Assembly (NCBI GenBank): GCA_949592205.1
Contig: CATIUR010000014.1
Span: forward strand, 1,488,001-1,552,000
Origin: Helichrysum umbraculigerum
Lineage: Eukaryota > Streptophyta > Magnoliopsida > Asterales > Asteraceae
Reading direction: 5' to 3'
DNA length: 64,000 nt
This document shows, one piece after another, positions 49,614 to 61,202 of this stretch. The stretch's first letter is position 1. Every line of letters starts with the position of its first letter. The position numbers and the translations under genes are program-made. The notes beneath the pieces were generated by a model that made no database searches, was not told where the DNA came from, and worked only from the letters and a program-made list of their open reading frames with translations.

Positions 49614-49815
49614 CTGTTTATCGTCGTCAAAAAGACATCCTTTGTGAAGAAAAGAGAAAAGTTCCTTTTTGATAGAATAGATGGCATGAGGAATTTCGAA
49701 CATCTTGATAATTGCATCCAAGTTTGTTGGTAGTTTTCCACCCCAATACTCGTCTGAGTCATATTCTAACGGACCACCACGTTGTAACTCCGTTTTCTTT
49801 TTAAGTTTATATACC
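49614..49815 (-). pseudogene. PP2-like module 1 first exon
   Basis: Reads ELQRGGPLEYDSDEYWGGKL then PTNLDAIIKMF and KKELFSFLHKGCLFDDDKQ and ends at CAG/GTGTAT. It is homologous to the module 2 exon at 43912-44103. The upstream edge is not certain; element 4 starts 60 bp away. Confidence 0.6.
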
Positions 49816-50166
49816 TCCGGCACGATTGTAAAGGGAAAATAATACAAATTAAGTGAAAGACTGTTCATTGTATGTATTATAACACACTCCAATTTTCACA
49901 AGGCTATTTTTTTTAAACATATCGGAAGCGTTAATTAAATATTCACAACTTAGATTTAATAATTATATAAACCACAAGTGCAATCTAAAACATACGACCC
50001 AAACATCTAGTTTATCACAAACTTTTACAAACATTATGCCTTAAGTGATATTTAAAGTTAAATCCTTCTATTAGACTATTAACACAATTGTTCAAAACAG
50101 AGTAAGCATCGTCAAACATTCCACAAATCTAACCGACTTCTTGCTCACCCACATACTTTAGTCAAC

Positions 50167-50605
50167 CTGCAAGAAGTTAGGAGGAGGGATTAGCACAAAG
50201 CTAAGTGAATAGATCGATAACTATAAACCTAACTCAGATTAACAATTGTTTACGGCTAAGCATCATAAACAACTAGCGTCAAAGAGGATCGGTGGTCCTT
50301 GAGGTACCCTACTACCGCGGTGGCCCCCAAGCAACACTTATAACCACTGAAGGCCAATTCAGTGATCTAACCGATAGTTGGGTACTATTACCACTTACAA
50401 CATCATTTCAATAAACAACACATGTACAAAGCACTAATGTTGTCCAAGTAATAGTACCCCAACCCAATCGCAATTGATCTCTGAAAGAAATCACATAATT
50501 CATAATCATCATGACAATATGCAATTATAAACGGTAAAACCACAATTACCCGTTATAACCAGATTGTTACAACTAACTTAGATTGTAAGTCATTGATCCA
50601 CTCAC
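50167..50605 (-). other. Predicted leader intron in the element 4 LTR
   Basis: Minus-strand donor AAGG/GTGAGT at 50605 and acceptor TTCTTGCAG at 50167, 439 bp. Confidence 0.4.
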
Positions 50606-50826
50606 CCTTGTTGACCATAGTCTCCACTCAGAGATCTTATTTTACTGAGTCTTCGGTTTATCTGAGAACACAATCAAAACCCGAGTTAGATTCTCATATT
50701 ATGATTCGTAGTATTTTACTCAAGTATATATGTCTAATAAGTGCATATAATATACATTTAATACTATTTAAATATCACAAGTATACAAGTCACAAGTTGC
50801 CAAATTTGTCAATTTAAAACATGCAT

Positions 50827-51004
50827 ACGCGATCCAGGAATTGGAGGTGGGATCTCGTAACAATGAAGAAAATATTCTGTTACCGATTTGCACATACATA
50901 CGCGATCCTAGAATTTGGACAGGATCGCTTAACCAAGACCAATTTCGACTGAGACAAAAATCAACTACGTTACGCGATCCGGATCCATGGCCGGGATCGC
51001 GTAA
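50827..51004 (-). repeat. Dyad cluster I of element 4 (TACGCGATCC / GGATCGCGTA)
   Basis: Three spaced pairs of ACGCGATCC and GGATCGC; 50971-51003 has a 10-bp stem and 13-nt loop. It starts about 855 bp from the LTR 5' end. Confidence 0.75.
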
Positions 51005-51859
51005 CCAAGTTTTAAAACGATTTTTCAGACCTGCAACAATACAACACGAATTCAAAACCCAATTTCACCATATTCAGTTGTAAAACACGATTTTAACCAG
51101 AAAATAACCACAAACATCAACTACAAACATGTTATAACAACAAATAATGATCATCCAAGTCCTAAATCCTCACATGCAACAATTATTCAACCTATCTATA
51201 ACCTATACCCAATTCATTCAATTTATAACTTCAAGAACACAATCAATTCATCAAATAAACATGAAATCAGTCTAGCAAAGATCATATAACACATTCAAAC
51301 ACATATTAACTATATTCATCATTGTCTCCAATTACATCAAACTAATTCATTCAACCCAAGTTTATACATGAGAATGGGGAAATGCACTTACAATGGAGAT
51401 GCTAATAGGAAGAAGATGATGAAAATCAGATTATTGCACAAAACCACAGCTTCAATTGATGATTTCTAGTAGATTTCCCTTTTGAATTTTTTAATTTCCA
51501 AGTGTATATGTGTGTGTCCATGAGAAGTAAAGGAAGATGAGAAAATGAAATCAAGTTAGGTCGACATTTCTTTTTAGTTCAAGTATAATGCAGGGTAATA
51601 TTATACCCCTTATAAATTTATTGTCTGGAACCTAAAAATCATTTGCGAGAAAATAAGTTTTATAATACCGTCAACTAAATTAATTTAAAACAAGTATTAA
51701 TTTATTTATCACAATAAGTCATTTGACCTTTTGACCTATTAATTTCAATTATCCCAATAATACCAAATATTTCTAAAAACAATTAAATATCAAATATCAA
51801 ATAACAACTAAAATAGAGAAATTACCGTATTCTCTTAGGCCCAAAACGAGGATGTTACA

Positions 51860-51877
51860 AATCTTCCCTCCTTAAGG
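51860..51877 (-). other. Polypurine tract of element 4
   Basis: On the minus strand, TTAAGGAGGGAAGATT adjoins the LTR and overlaps the pol stop codon. Confidence 0.7.
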
Positions 51878-52941
51878 AGATTTCATCCCCGAAATCTCGC
51901 CATGCTCAAAAAGACGAGGATAACGTGTCCTCATGCTAGACTCAGTCTCCCACGTAAAGTTCGGCCCCAAACTATGATTCCACTTAACCAACACCATGGG
52001 AATGTCCTTCTTTCGAAGTTTAGTCACCTTACGATCTAAGATCTCTATGGGTTCCTCTACGAGTCTTTGACTTTGGTCGATACGTAGGTCTTGCAATGGA
52101 AGAACTTGGGATTGGTCCTCCACATTGCATTTTCTTAAGTAACACAAGTTGAAAGTATCGTGAATACCTGCCAATACTGGAGGAAGATCTAATGACACCG
52201 TTTGATCAATGACTACTTGTCGAATTCTAAACGGCCCAATGTATCTAGGAGCTAGTTTACCATGCTTCCCAAACCGAATAACACCCTTCCAAGGTGAAAC
52301 TTTTAAGTAAACCAATTCACCCTCTACAAACGAAATGGGTCGACGACGCGGATCGGCATATTGTTTCTGTCTATCACGGGTGGCTTTTAACCTATCACGG
52401 GCTATGGCTACCTTATCTGCTGTAATTTGTACTATATCGGGACCCGCAAACTGTTTCTCACCCGCCTCTAACCAACAAGTGGGTGTTCTACACCTACGGC
52501 CATACAACATCTCATAGGGTGGAATGCATATACTAGAATGAAAAGAATTGTTATAGGCGAATTCAACCAAAGGTAAGTGAGAATCCCATGATCCACCAAA
52601 ATCCAAAACACACGCTCGCAACATGTCTTCGAGAGTTTGAATAGTCCACTCAGACTGACCATCAGTCTGAGGATGATAAGCAGTGCTCAAATTTCTCTAG
52701 TACCCAATTCCTTTTGCAAACTCTGCCAACAACCCGATACAAACCGAGAATCCCTGTTGGAAACAATGGATAACGGAATTCCATGTCTAGAAACAACCTC
52801 ATTAATGTACAACTGTGCCAACTTGCTCAATGATTCCGTCTCACATGTAGCAAGAAAGTGAGCACTCTTGGTTAATCGATCGACAATCACCCAAATCATA
52901 TCGTTACCCTTAACTGTTCGAGGTAATTTGGTCACAAAATC
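51872..52941 (-). pseudogene. Element 4 integrase, 5' truncated and frameshifted
   Basis: From 52941 the frame reads DFVTKLPRTVKG, VDRLTKSAHF, SNRDSRFVSG then shifts at about 52690, just before STAYHPQTDGQSEWTIQTLE, and stays open to 51872. The tail has EEPIEILDRKVTKLRKKDIP and a TWE motif, the chromodomain-like region of Tekay-type elements. The canonical DRDSRF has N for D. Element 3 is inserted at 52941 in the DF of the core, so the upstream part lies outside the window. It is clearly a different family from elements 1 and 3. Confidence 0.85.
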
Positions 52942-53237
52942 TGTAACACCCCCAAATTTACTGTTTAGCGGAAGCATACATTTGGGTGTTACTAATCAAT
53001 ATACAAAGCACAAAGAGATATAGTAAACGACTCTATATGCGTCGTTTTAACAAAATACATTAATATAAGAAATGTTTACAACATTTGAAGCTGTACATAG
53101 CTCGTGTTCGATTTAAATGAGAGATTTCAGTACATAAGTACTTGTACAAAATATACTAATACAAGAAAATCTCTAATATCTGCATGCTGACTCGAGCTAT
53201 AGTATCCCTGATGGCAGTCCAACCTACTGCTGTGTAC

Positions 53238-53721
53238 CTGTGAAACATGCTAAAATGGGTCAGCTAAAGCTGGTGAGCTCACAGGTTTGAAATCAGATAA
53301 TATCGTATGAACCGCAAGATTTAAGCAATGATTTGCATCCAGCAAATAAATAGCAATGTATACAGCCATGAGCACATAGTTTGAGCTTAACTCGAGGGTC
53401 GGGTCCCATATAGAGAATTCTGAGCGAGGTGCCTCCACGAGTGCCTAATCCACACTCGTCTGAACAATTATTAGTACGTCCGTTTACCCAGTTAGTGCTT
53501 GCTAACCCGGACGAGGATGGTCAATCCTATATGGTACCATATACTAATAATCACGCTACAACGTATTACCAAACTATGCTGACGGAGGACTTTGAAATGA
53601 TTAGTGAGAAACAACTCATGTAGTATATTGTAAAGTTTGTACTTGCGTTCACATGTTAAAAATAAGCATTGAATCACACCCCTGAGTGAAAAGCGGTAAA
53701 AAGAGGGGCTATGAGACTCAC
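53238..53721 (-). other. Predicted leader intron in the element 3 LTR
   Basis: Minus-strand ACTCAG/GTGAGT donor at 53721 and TTTTAGCATGTTTCACAG acceptor at 53238, 484 bp, almost the size seen in element 1. Confidence 0.5.
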
Positions 53722-54115
53722 CTGAGTCTTGAGCATTTGGTCAATAATCATACGGTGCTTAATCAAGCAATGAGATGTCCGTAGATAGATAACCTGAGGG
53801 TGTCCACGACACGCGATGGTTATTAATATGAGTCGGTATCTCAAAGGACTACCTTTGTAGTTGTTACACAACTATATATGTCCAAATTACTACGATTTGG
53901 TTGATTATTTGATATGTGTTTTGAAAACGTGTACGGCCCGTTGGTGACGGTTTGTAATAGTCATCTCGATTATTATTATAATACTTGAGTTGTTTGTATA
54001 CTTATAAAAGTATATACATGTTTGAGGTATCGCATAAAGTGTGGAAAAACTAGTTACTTTGTTACCGTGAATTGCTACAGTAATTTGACTTCAAAATTCC
54101 GGTTTTCTATGTTTT

Positions 54116-54360
54116 GCGACACAACATGCGACACAAAAGTTTATCATGCGACACAAGGGTTGTGTCGCATAGGAATGCGACACAAGAGCTTAGCGACACA
54201 AGGGTTGTGTCGCATAAGCGTTCGATGCTAAATCAATAGCGACATAAGGGTTGTGTCGTATTTGGTTTACGACACACGGTGCGACATAATGATACGACAC
54301 AAAATACGACACAATATGGTTTATGCGACACAACATGCGACACAAGCGTTGTGTCGCAAA
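54116..54360 (-). repeat. Dyad cluster I of element 3 (ATGCGACACAA / TTGTGTCGCAT)
   Basis: About ten TGCGACACAA / TTGTGTCGCA units; 54146-54170 has an 11-bp stem and 3-nt loop. The unit differs from the sister element 1 although the LTRs are otherwise alignable. Confidence 0.85.
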
Positions 54361-55276
54361 GACGAACACTAGCCCAGAAAGTTTCGGCTGTCGAGATTTT
54401 TCAACCCAAAACCCAAATCAAACTCATTTTTAGGCTATAAAACCTTGTTATCTTCCTAGTATTGGACATATATGAGTTATATAAACTACCATAACACAAA
54501 AACAAGTAGTAATTTGATAGATCTAGGAGTTTTTGTAAAAATTCTTACAATTGCAATCGAGAGAGATGTAGTCCGACAATGATGATAGTGCTTTTGTTAA
54601 TCTTGTTCCCCTTGAAATGGTGATTCCGAAAATGTGAGTTTTGTTGTCGGTTTTGCAAGATCCAAAAATTTTGGTGTTGATGGGTTTGAGAGAGTTTAAG
54701 GGTGTGTGTGTGTGTGTTTGGTTAAAATGAAAATGAAGGAGAAAATGGAGAGGGGGTGAAGTGTAGGTGAAAGCCTCACCTTTCAGTCCCCGCTCCGTGC
54801 TCCGTGTGGTGTTCGTTTTCCCGATTATTTAACCCGCGTTCCAAATTAATTATTTACGCATTTTATTATTTAGCCAAATGGTTTTCATTGTAAAAATGTC
54901 ATTAGAGTATTTATTAAAAATACATTGCAAATATTTATTCTAAATATTTGTTGGGACATTTCGCGTATTTGGTTCGCGTTGGGTGCGTTTACATTTATGC
55001 AGTTATCTTGCGAAATATTATCAAAATAATATTTTGGATTTAATTGTTTTATTAAATAACATTATATTACTTAATAAAATTGTTCACCAACGTCCGTATT
55101 AATTGAATCGAATTACATTCAATTTGAGATGCGTACGATTAAAATCAAATCGCATAATTGTATATATTCATCAATATATATATTTCGATACATTAATTAG
55201 CCTAACACAGAACTAATTACATGCATTTACACTTGATTAGGCCCTAATTAATAGTCCTATTTTGACGGGTGTCACA

Positions 55277-55291
55277 TTCTCCCCCTGTTAG
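55277..55291 (-). other. Polypurine tract of element 3
   Basis: CTAACAGGGGGAGAA on the minus strand, directly before the LTR. Confidence 0.85.
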
Positions 55292-55310
55292 AAGAATTTC
55301 GTCCCGAAAT

Positions 55311-58300
55311 TTAGTTCGATGTCGGATTTGATGTAGAGTCAGTGAAGAGTTGTGGATACTTGAGTCGCATTTGGTCTTCCCGTTCCCAGGTGAACTCCGG
55401 ACCACGCCGAGAATTCCACCTGACCTTAACGATGGGAATACGACTTTGTTTGAGTTGTTTGACCTCACGATCTATGATTTCAGCGGGTTCCTCAACGAAA
55501 TGAAGTTTGTCGTCAACACGAATCTCATCGAGTGGGATAATAAGTGTCTCATCAGACAGACATTTCTTCAAGTTTGAAATATGAAAAGTGGGGAGCACGC
55601 TGCTGAGCTCGGATGGCAGCTGTAATCAGTATGCCACTGGACCAATCCTCTCGAGGATCTCGAATGGTCCAACGTATCTTGGATTTAACTTCCCTCGTTT
55701 GCCAAATCGGATTACGCCTTTCCAAGGCGACACTTTGAGTCTAACGTCAGCATAACTTTTCTGACGATCACGTGCGGCTTTTAGTTTGTTTTGGATGCCA
55801 ACGATTTTCTCGGTGGTTTCATGAATGATTTCTGGACCAGTGAGTTGGCTATCTCCCACTTCGGTCCAACAGATAGTTGATCGGCACTTACGACCGTATA
55901 GTGCCTTGAATGGTGCAGCCCCAATACTGGTATGGTAGCTGTTGTTGTATGAAAACTCGCACAAGGGTAGGTGTTGTTCCCAGTTTACACCGAAGTCAAC
56001 TATGCAGGCTCGTAGCATGTCTTCCAGTGTTTGAAGAGTTCGTTCACTTTGGCCATCGGTTTGAGGGTGGTATGCGGTACTCATATCCAGATGAGTACCC
56101 AATGACTTCTGAAGTGATTGCCAAAAGTGAGATGTGAAGCGACTATCCCTATCGGAGATAATCGAGATTGGAACACCGTGTCGAGAGACGATTTCCTTGA
56201 TGTAGATTCGTGTAAGGCGTTCCATTTTATCAGTTTCCTTAATCGCCAGGAAATGAGCAGATTTCGTGAGACGATCGACGATCACCCAAATGGTATCGCA
56301 ACCGCTCGATGACTTAGGTAGTTTGGTTATGAAATCCATGGCGATTTGTTCCCATTTCCATTCGGGAATGTCGGGTTGTTGAAGTAAGCCAGAAGGTTTC
56401 TGGTATTCGGCTTTGACTTTTGAGCAAGTAAGGCACTTGCTAACGTAGGTGGCAATTTCGGCTTTCATGTTCGGCTACCAATAGAAATCCTTGATACCGT
56501 GATACATTTTATCGGATCCCGGGTGGATGGAATATTTGGACTTGTGAGCTTCGTCCATCACCAAGTCCCGTAGGTTCCCAAAACTAGGCAACCAAATTCG
56601 GTTAGAGAAACACCTAACTCCGTTAGGTTTGATTTCGAATTGTTTATCCATGCCCCGCAAGGCTTCGTTTTTGACATTATCAGGTTTGAGGGCTTCGAGT
56701 TGAGCAGCGAGGATCTGAATGTTCAGATCGTTATGAATAGTCATACTGAGGGCTCGGACTCGGAGTGGTTTTGATCGTTCTTTTCGACTGAGGGCATCAG
56801 CCACAACATTTGCCTTACCCGGATGGTATTTGATTTCGCAGTCGTAATCGGTAAGCAACTCGACCCATCGACGTTGCCTCATGTTGAGATCCTTCTGATC
56901 GAATATGTGTTGGAGACTTTTATGGTCAGTAAAGATTGTGCACTTAGTACTGTATAGAAAATGTCTCCATATTTTGAGAGCGAACACGACAGCTCCAAGT
57001 TCGAGGTCATGAGTAGTGTAATTCTTTTCGTGGATTTTGAGTTGTTGTGAGGCGTAGGCAATGACCTTGTCCCGTTGCATCAACACGCAACTGAGACCTT
57101 GATGAGAAGCATCGTAGTATACTACGAAGTCGTCGGTGCCTTCGGGTAGTGATAGAATTAGAGCACTGCAAAGCTTTTGTTTCAGAAGTTGGAACGCTGA
57201 CTCTTGTTTATCAGTCCAATAGAACTTTTTGTCCTTCTGAGTCAGTGTCGTGAGTGGTTGAGCTATTTTTGAGAAGTTTTCGATGAATCGCCGATAGTAC
57301 CCGGCAAGTCCTAGAAACTGCCGTACTTCGGTCGGTGTGGTAGGTGCTTGCCAGCACTTGATAGCTTCTATTTTTGAAGGATCTACATGAATTCCTTGAC
57401 TGTCAATCACATGTCCAAGGAATTGAACGGTTTGTATCCAGAACTCACACTTGGAGAATTTAGCGTAAAGCTCCTCGCGTCTAACTAGTTCTAAAATGGT
57501 TTTGAGATGGTGCGCATGTTCTTGTTCGTTGCGCGAATAGATGAGGATGTCATCGATAAAAACAATGACAAACTTGTCGAGGTAGGGTTTGCACACCCGA
57601 TTCATAAGGTCCATGAATACAGCCGGTGCGTTGGTTAATCCAAAGGGCATCACTTGGAATTCATAATGCCCATAACGGGTTCTGAAAGCAGTTTTCGGAA
57701 TGTCGGTGCCGCGGACACGTAGTTGATGATAACCTGACCGAAGATCAATCTTTGAATAAAAACTCGACCCTTGTAGTTGGTCAAATAGGTCATCTATACG
57801 AGGAAGTGGATATCGGTTTTTGACGGTCAACTTGTTCAACTCTCGGTAGTCGATACACATTCTGAATGAGCCGTCTTTCTTTTTCACGAATAAGACCGGA
57901 GCTCCCCAAGGTGAAGAACTCGGTCTGATGAATCCTCTATCCAGGAGTTCCTGTAATTGGGTGGACAACTCCTGAAGTTCGGATGGGGCTAAGCGGTATG
58001 GTGCTCGGGCTACAGGTGCAGCACCTGGCACGAGATCGATTGAGAACTCAACCTGTCTAGGCGGCGGTAGACCAGGTAGTTCTTCGGGAAAGACTTCTGG
58101 AAAGTCTCGTACGATTGGCACATCCTCAAGTCGCTTCTCCTCCGACTTTTTCTCCATGATGTGTGCGAGGATGGTTGGATAACCCTTTCTCAGAAATTTT
58201 CGGGTTTTCAGGCAAGAGATGATATTCAGTCTCGTCCCGCCGGTCTCCCCCTGTATGATCAAGGTTCTACCGACGGCGAGAGGGATGCGAACAATCTTAT

Positions 58301-59708
58301 CATGACAGATAATTTCGGCCCGATGCTTGGACAACCAGTCCATGCCCACGATGACGTCAAAACTTCCGATTCTAACTGGCATGAGGTCAATTGAAAAGGT
58401 TTCGTCCGCTAGGTTTAAAGTGCAGTTAGGTATTACACTATCGGTTTCTATGAGTTTACCGTCTGCTAGTTCTTCGGTGTACTTAACATCTAAGGCCACG
58501 GGGGTGATGTCAAGTAGTGGGCAAAACTCATCAGATATAAAGCTCCTATCGGCACCAGTATCAAACAGAATAGATGCAGTTAAGTTGTAGAGGAGGAACA
58601 TACCCGTGACCACATTCGGGTCCTGACGGGCATCCCCAGAGTTGAGTACAAAGGCTCTGCCTTTGGCGTTGTTGTTGTTGTTGTTGCCCTTGTTCTTCAG
58701 TTTTGGACACTCGTTCCTGTAGTGCCCAGGGTTTCCGCATTCGTAGCAGGCTTTTGATGGCCTGGCATTGCGGTTGAAGTTGTTGTTGGAGTTGTTGGGG
58801 GACCTGCAGTCTTTGGTGAGGTGTCCGTACCTCTTACAGTTGTTGCAGGGAGTTTCGCAGGGACCTTCGTGGTGACGGTTGCAATTGGAACAGTAGGGTT
58901 TATTCCCAGTGTAACCTCGTTTGGGTTCGGTGTTTGAGTTGTAGACTTTGATGGTGTCAGGTTTCTTGTTTGAGTGGTTGTTGTGGTTGTCGGACCACTT
59001 TCGTTTGTTGTTGTGGGAGGACGAAGTGGGTGGTTCTGAGCCCTCGCTCATAGCCATGAGGTCGTGGGCTAATCGAATGGCACCGTCAATTGTGGTTTGA
59101 TTTGAGGAGGCGACGTTCCCCCGAACAGGTTCCGGAAGGCCAAGGATGTACTTCCTGATTTTATCGGGTTCCGTGCTCACCATAGCTGGGCGGAGGGCAG
59201 CGAGCTGCTGGAACCTGGTGGTATAACCATCGATATCACCACCCTGAACCTTTAGGTTCCAGAACTCCTCGTCCAGCTTTTGAAGTTTGTCGATCGAACA
59301 GTACTTGGTGGTGAGTTTTGTTTTCAAGTCCTCCCAAGAGAGTTGGTAGGCAGTGTCAGCACCCACTGATTGGGAATATGAGTTCCACCAAGAGTGGGCA
59401 TCATCTTCGAGGGAGCAGGTGGCGTAGTTAACCTTGTCGTCCTCCGCGCATTTGCTGATGCGGAAAACGGTCTCCATCTTTTCGAACCATCTGATTAGTC
59501 CGATGGCTCCCTCAGTACCCTTGAAGCTTGAGGGTTTGCAGCTCTGGAAATCCTTGTAGGAATAAGGCTTAGCGGTGGTAGTGGTTTCAGCGGATTCGCT
59601 GTTTCTCCCGGAGTTCGGTGTAGAATTCCGAGCCAGGGCTTCAGTCACAGCCTGGGTTATGAGGGATGTAAGCTGAGCATCGGTGTATGGTCTTGTCTTC
59701 GGTGGCAT
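55311..59708 (-). pseudogene. Element 3 Gag-Pol polyprotein, two stops and an integrase deletion
   Basis: One frame of 1465 codons starting MPPKTRPYTD. The first 1077 codons are open. Gag core about residues 50-215; zinc-knuckle region 273-334 (CNNCKRYGHLTKDC and CYECGNPGHYRNEC); protease DTGA at 383-386; RT about 600-780 with FIDD at 717-720; RNase H about 860-976; integrase zinc region from about 1053. TAG at about 56473 (TGG in element 1) and TGA at about 55623 (CGA in element 1) stop it, and 13 residues between SYADVR and LKVSPWKG are missing compared with element 1. The C-terminus has the EEPAEIIDREVKQLKQSRIP chromodomain-like motif and TWEREDQMRLKYPQLF. Fewer breaks than element 1. Confidence 0.92.
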
Positions 59709-59996
59709 GATTCTTCAATAAAAGAAATGAAGATACATGAGATTTTGTAAGAAAATTGTATTTGTCACAGATGCTCATGTATAAATGCGGTAATACACAA
59801 CATCAATATGAGAAATGGCAATTAGTATAAGTAGAAACAGCAAGGAATATTTGATAGATAACACGAGTTCAAAGGTTTCATCCCATGGATGTATTACAAA
59901 AGGTGTCGGGAATCGTTACACCCGACCAAATTATAGAGTAGCGCTTAGATAGTTATTAAATTACAAGATAGATTTCAAGACAGAACTACGCTAGTC

Positions 59997-60183
59997 TCAA
60001 CGTAGATTAATCTGTTCCATCATTTCAATGAGACGATCCACCGTATTTGCAAGTCTGCTGGCCTGTCGGGCGTTATCTTCTGCCAGGACCAGCCATTGCA
60101 CTAAACTGCGAACGTATTCCTCTGCTTCCCGTGAGCGTTGCTCACATTCTTCTAGCCTTTGCTGCAAAAGGGCGGTCTCTATA
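59997..60183 (-). pseudogene. ORF0 C-terminal fragment of element 3
   Basis: On the minus strand the frame from about 60183 to the TGA at 59997 reads ETALLQQRLEECEQRSREAE and ASRLANTVDRLIEMMEQINL. It aligns with the C-terminus of ORF0 of element 1 (RLQECETRLRETED, NRLAESVNHL, LQLKLR). Element 5 removes its N-terminal part. The intergenic gap to gag is 288 bp. Confidence 0.65.
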
Positions 60184-60432
60184 TATCACACCCCCCCATT
60201 TCGGGTTGCGGAAGCGAATCGGATCGGGGCGTGACTAATCAATAACCAAAGCACAAAGGTATACAGTGAACGACTCTATATGAGACGTTGGAAAAATAGT
60301 ACATTTCGTTAATATTCAAAAGTACATATCAACTAATACAGAAGTAATGTGGTAAAATCTCCAATTAGCTACATGCATGCGACTCGAGCTAATAAGTAGA
60401 TCCTGCTGGGCCATCCTACTGTAGCTGCGTAC

Positions 60433-61202
60433 CTGAGAATGCATTACTAAAAGTTTCAACCAAAAGGTTGGTGAATCTCACAGGTTTGTAGTAAACAGTA
60501 ATAGAAAGTTTGGTACAACAGCAGTAAGTAAATAATATTTGCAAACAGGTAATTCAGTGAGTAAGAATCAATTACACACAGGTAATTAAGTAAGTAATTT
60601 CCAATTATGCACAAGTAATTAAGTAGGTAATTCCAATTACACACCGGTAATTAAGTAAGTAATTTCAATCACACACCGGTGATTAAGTAAGTAATTCCAA
60701 TCACACACCGATGATTAAGTGAGTAAGGTCGGTCTATCTTGCCATGAGCCATCATAGTCGAAGCTTAACCGTAATTTTGCCCCTCGTGAGTGCAACCCAA
60801 AATCACTCATATGTAACGAGTAGAAAACACCTGTTTATACGAGTAACGGTTCGTGGTGGCGCTACCACCCCAGGTGGGGATTGTCAGTCCCATATGGATC
60901 CATATACTAAAACTCGCGCTTATCCGATAATTAACAACTATGACTTCAGAGGCCTTCATTGGATTAACGTAAACTCATGCAATTTGATATACCAGTAAAT
61001 AGTATTCAGTATCGTAGTAAATCAGCAAGTTTGTAAGTTCGTACAATTGTAAGGTAGTAAATCAGTAAGGCATTTTGTTTGTAAGTTTGTAACACAGTAA
61101 GTACAAGTAAGTAATCAATACATTTATATATGTATTCAAGTAAAACAAGTAATGCATCTCCCCCAAAACAGTAAAACAGTAAAAAGGGGCCGTGAGACTC
61201 AC
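60433..61202 (-). other. Predicted leader intron in the element 5 LTR
   Basis: Minus-strand CCCACAG/GTGAGTC donor at 61202 and TGCATTCTCAG acceptor at 60433, 770 bp, enclosing the repeats at 60570-60716. Confidence 0.45.
60570..60716 (-). repeat. Five tandem hairpins with constant ACACCG loop
   Basis: AATTAC/GTAATT (60570-60587, 60635-60652), AATTAT/GTAATT (60603-60620), AATCAC/GTGATT (60667-60684) and AATCAC/ATGATT (60699-60716) around ACACAG, GCACAA or ACACCG loops, at a period near 32-33 bp. The T-A to C-G change at one pair is compensated. Confidence 0.85.

Larger units (their letters stand above)
43043..49815 (-). pseudogene. Phloem-protein-2-like (PP2) gene, two modules, disrupted
   Basis: On the minus strand, exon-like segments run from 49815 down to 43043 and follow the order of PP2 proteins twice. 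Module 1: DEYWGGKLPTNLDAIIKMF exon (49614-49815), then LNFQIVKCHIKTSMLS...YTASLVFKL and SWYSIKMWQF...FNIVLEEL (47601-47810 joined to 44172-44494). Module 2: EQYWDKMLPDDYRRFIQ exon (43912-44103), a degraded middle, and the C-terminal exon ending GMIIEGIEFRPFIL (43043-43411). PP2 proteins are phloem-associated lectins or defence-related proteins. A CACTA element, an LTR fragment, an in-frame stop before GFDFVPIE and phase mismatches argue that it is no longer functional. Whether it was one two-module gene or two tandem genes is open. Element 4 lies just upstream. Confidence 0.7.
49878..51859 (-). repeat. 3' LTR of Ty3 element 4
   Basis: About 1.98 kb. On the minus strand it starts TGTAACATCCTCG and ends near GTGTGTTATA. 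It shares blocks with the LARD LTR (GAGGATCGGTGG, CCGCGGTGGCCC, GATTAGCAC.AAGCTAAGTGA). Confidence 0.8.
52942..55276 (-). repeat. 3' LTR of element 3
   Basis: 2335 bp with canonical TG...CA ends. The last 200 bp match element 1 at roughly 85 percent by eye (CGACGCATATAGAGTCGTTTACTA block). Confidence 0.85.
52942..60183 (-). mobile_element. Ty3 element 3 (same family as element 1), minus strand, cut by element 5
   Basis: It has a 3' LTR (52942-55276), polypurine tract, gag-pol and the 3' part of ORF0. Protein and LTR similarity make it a sister subfamily of element 1. Its 5' LTR and PBS would lie beyond element 5, outside the window. It is inserted in the integrase of element 4. Confidence 0.88.
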
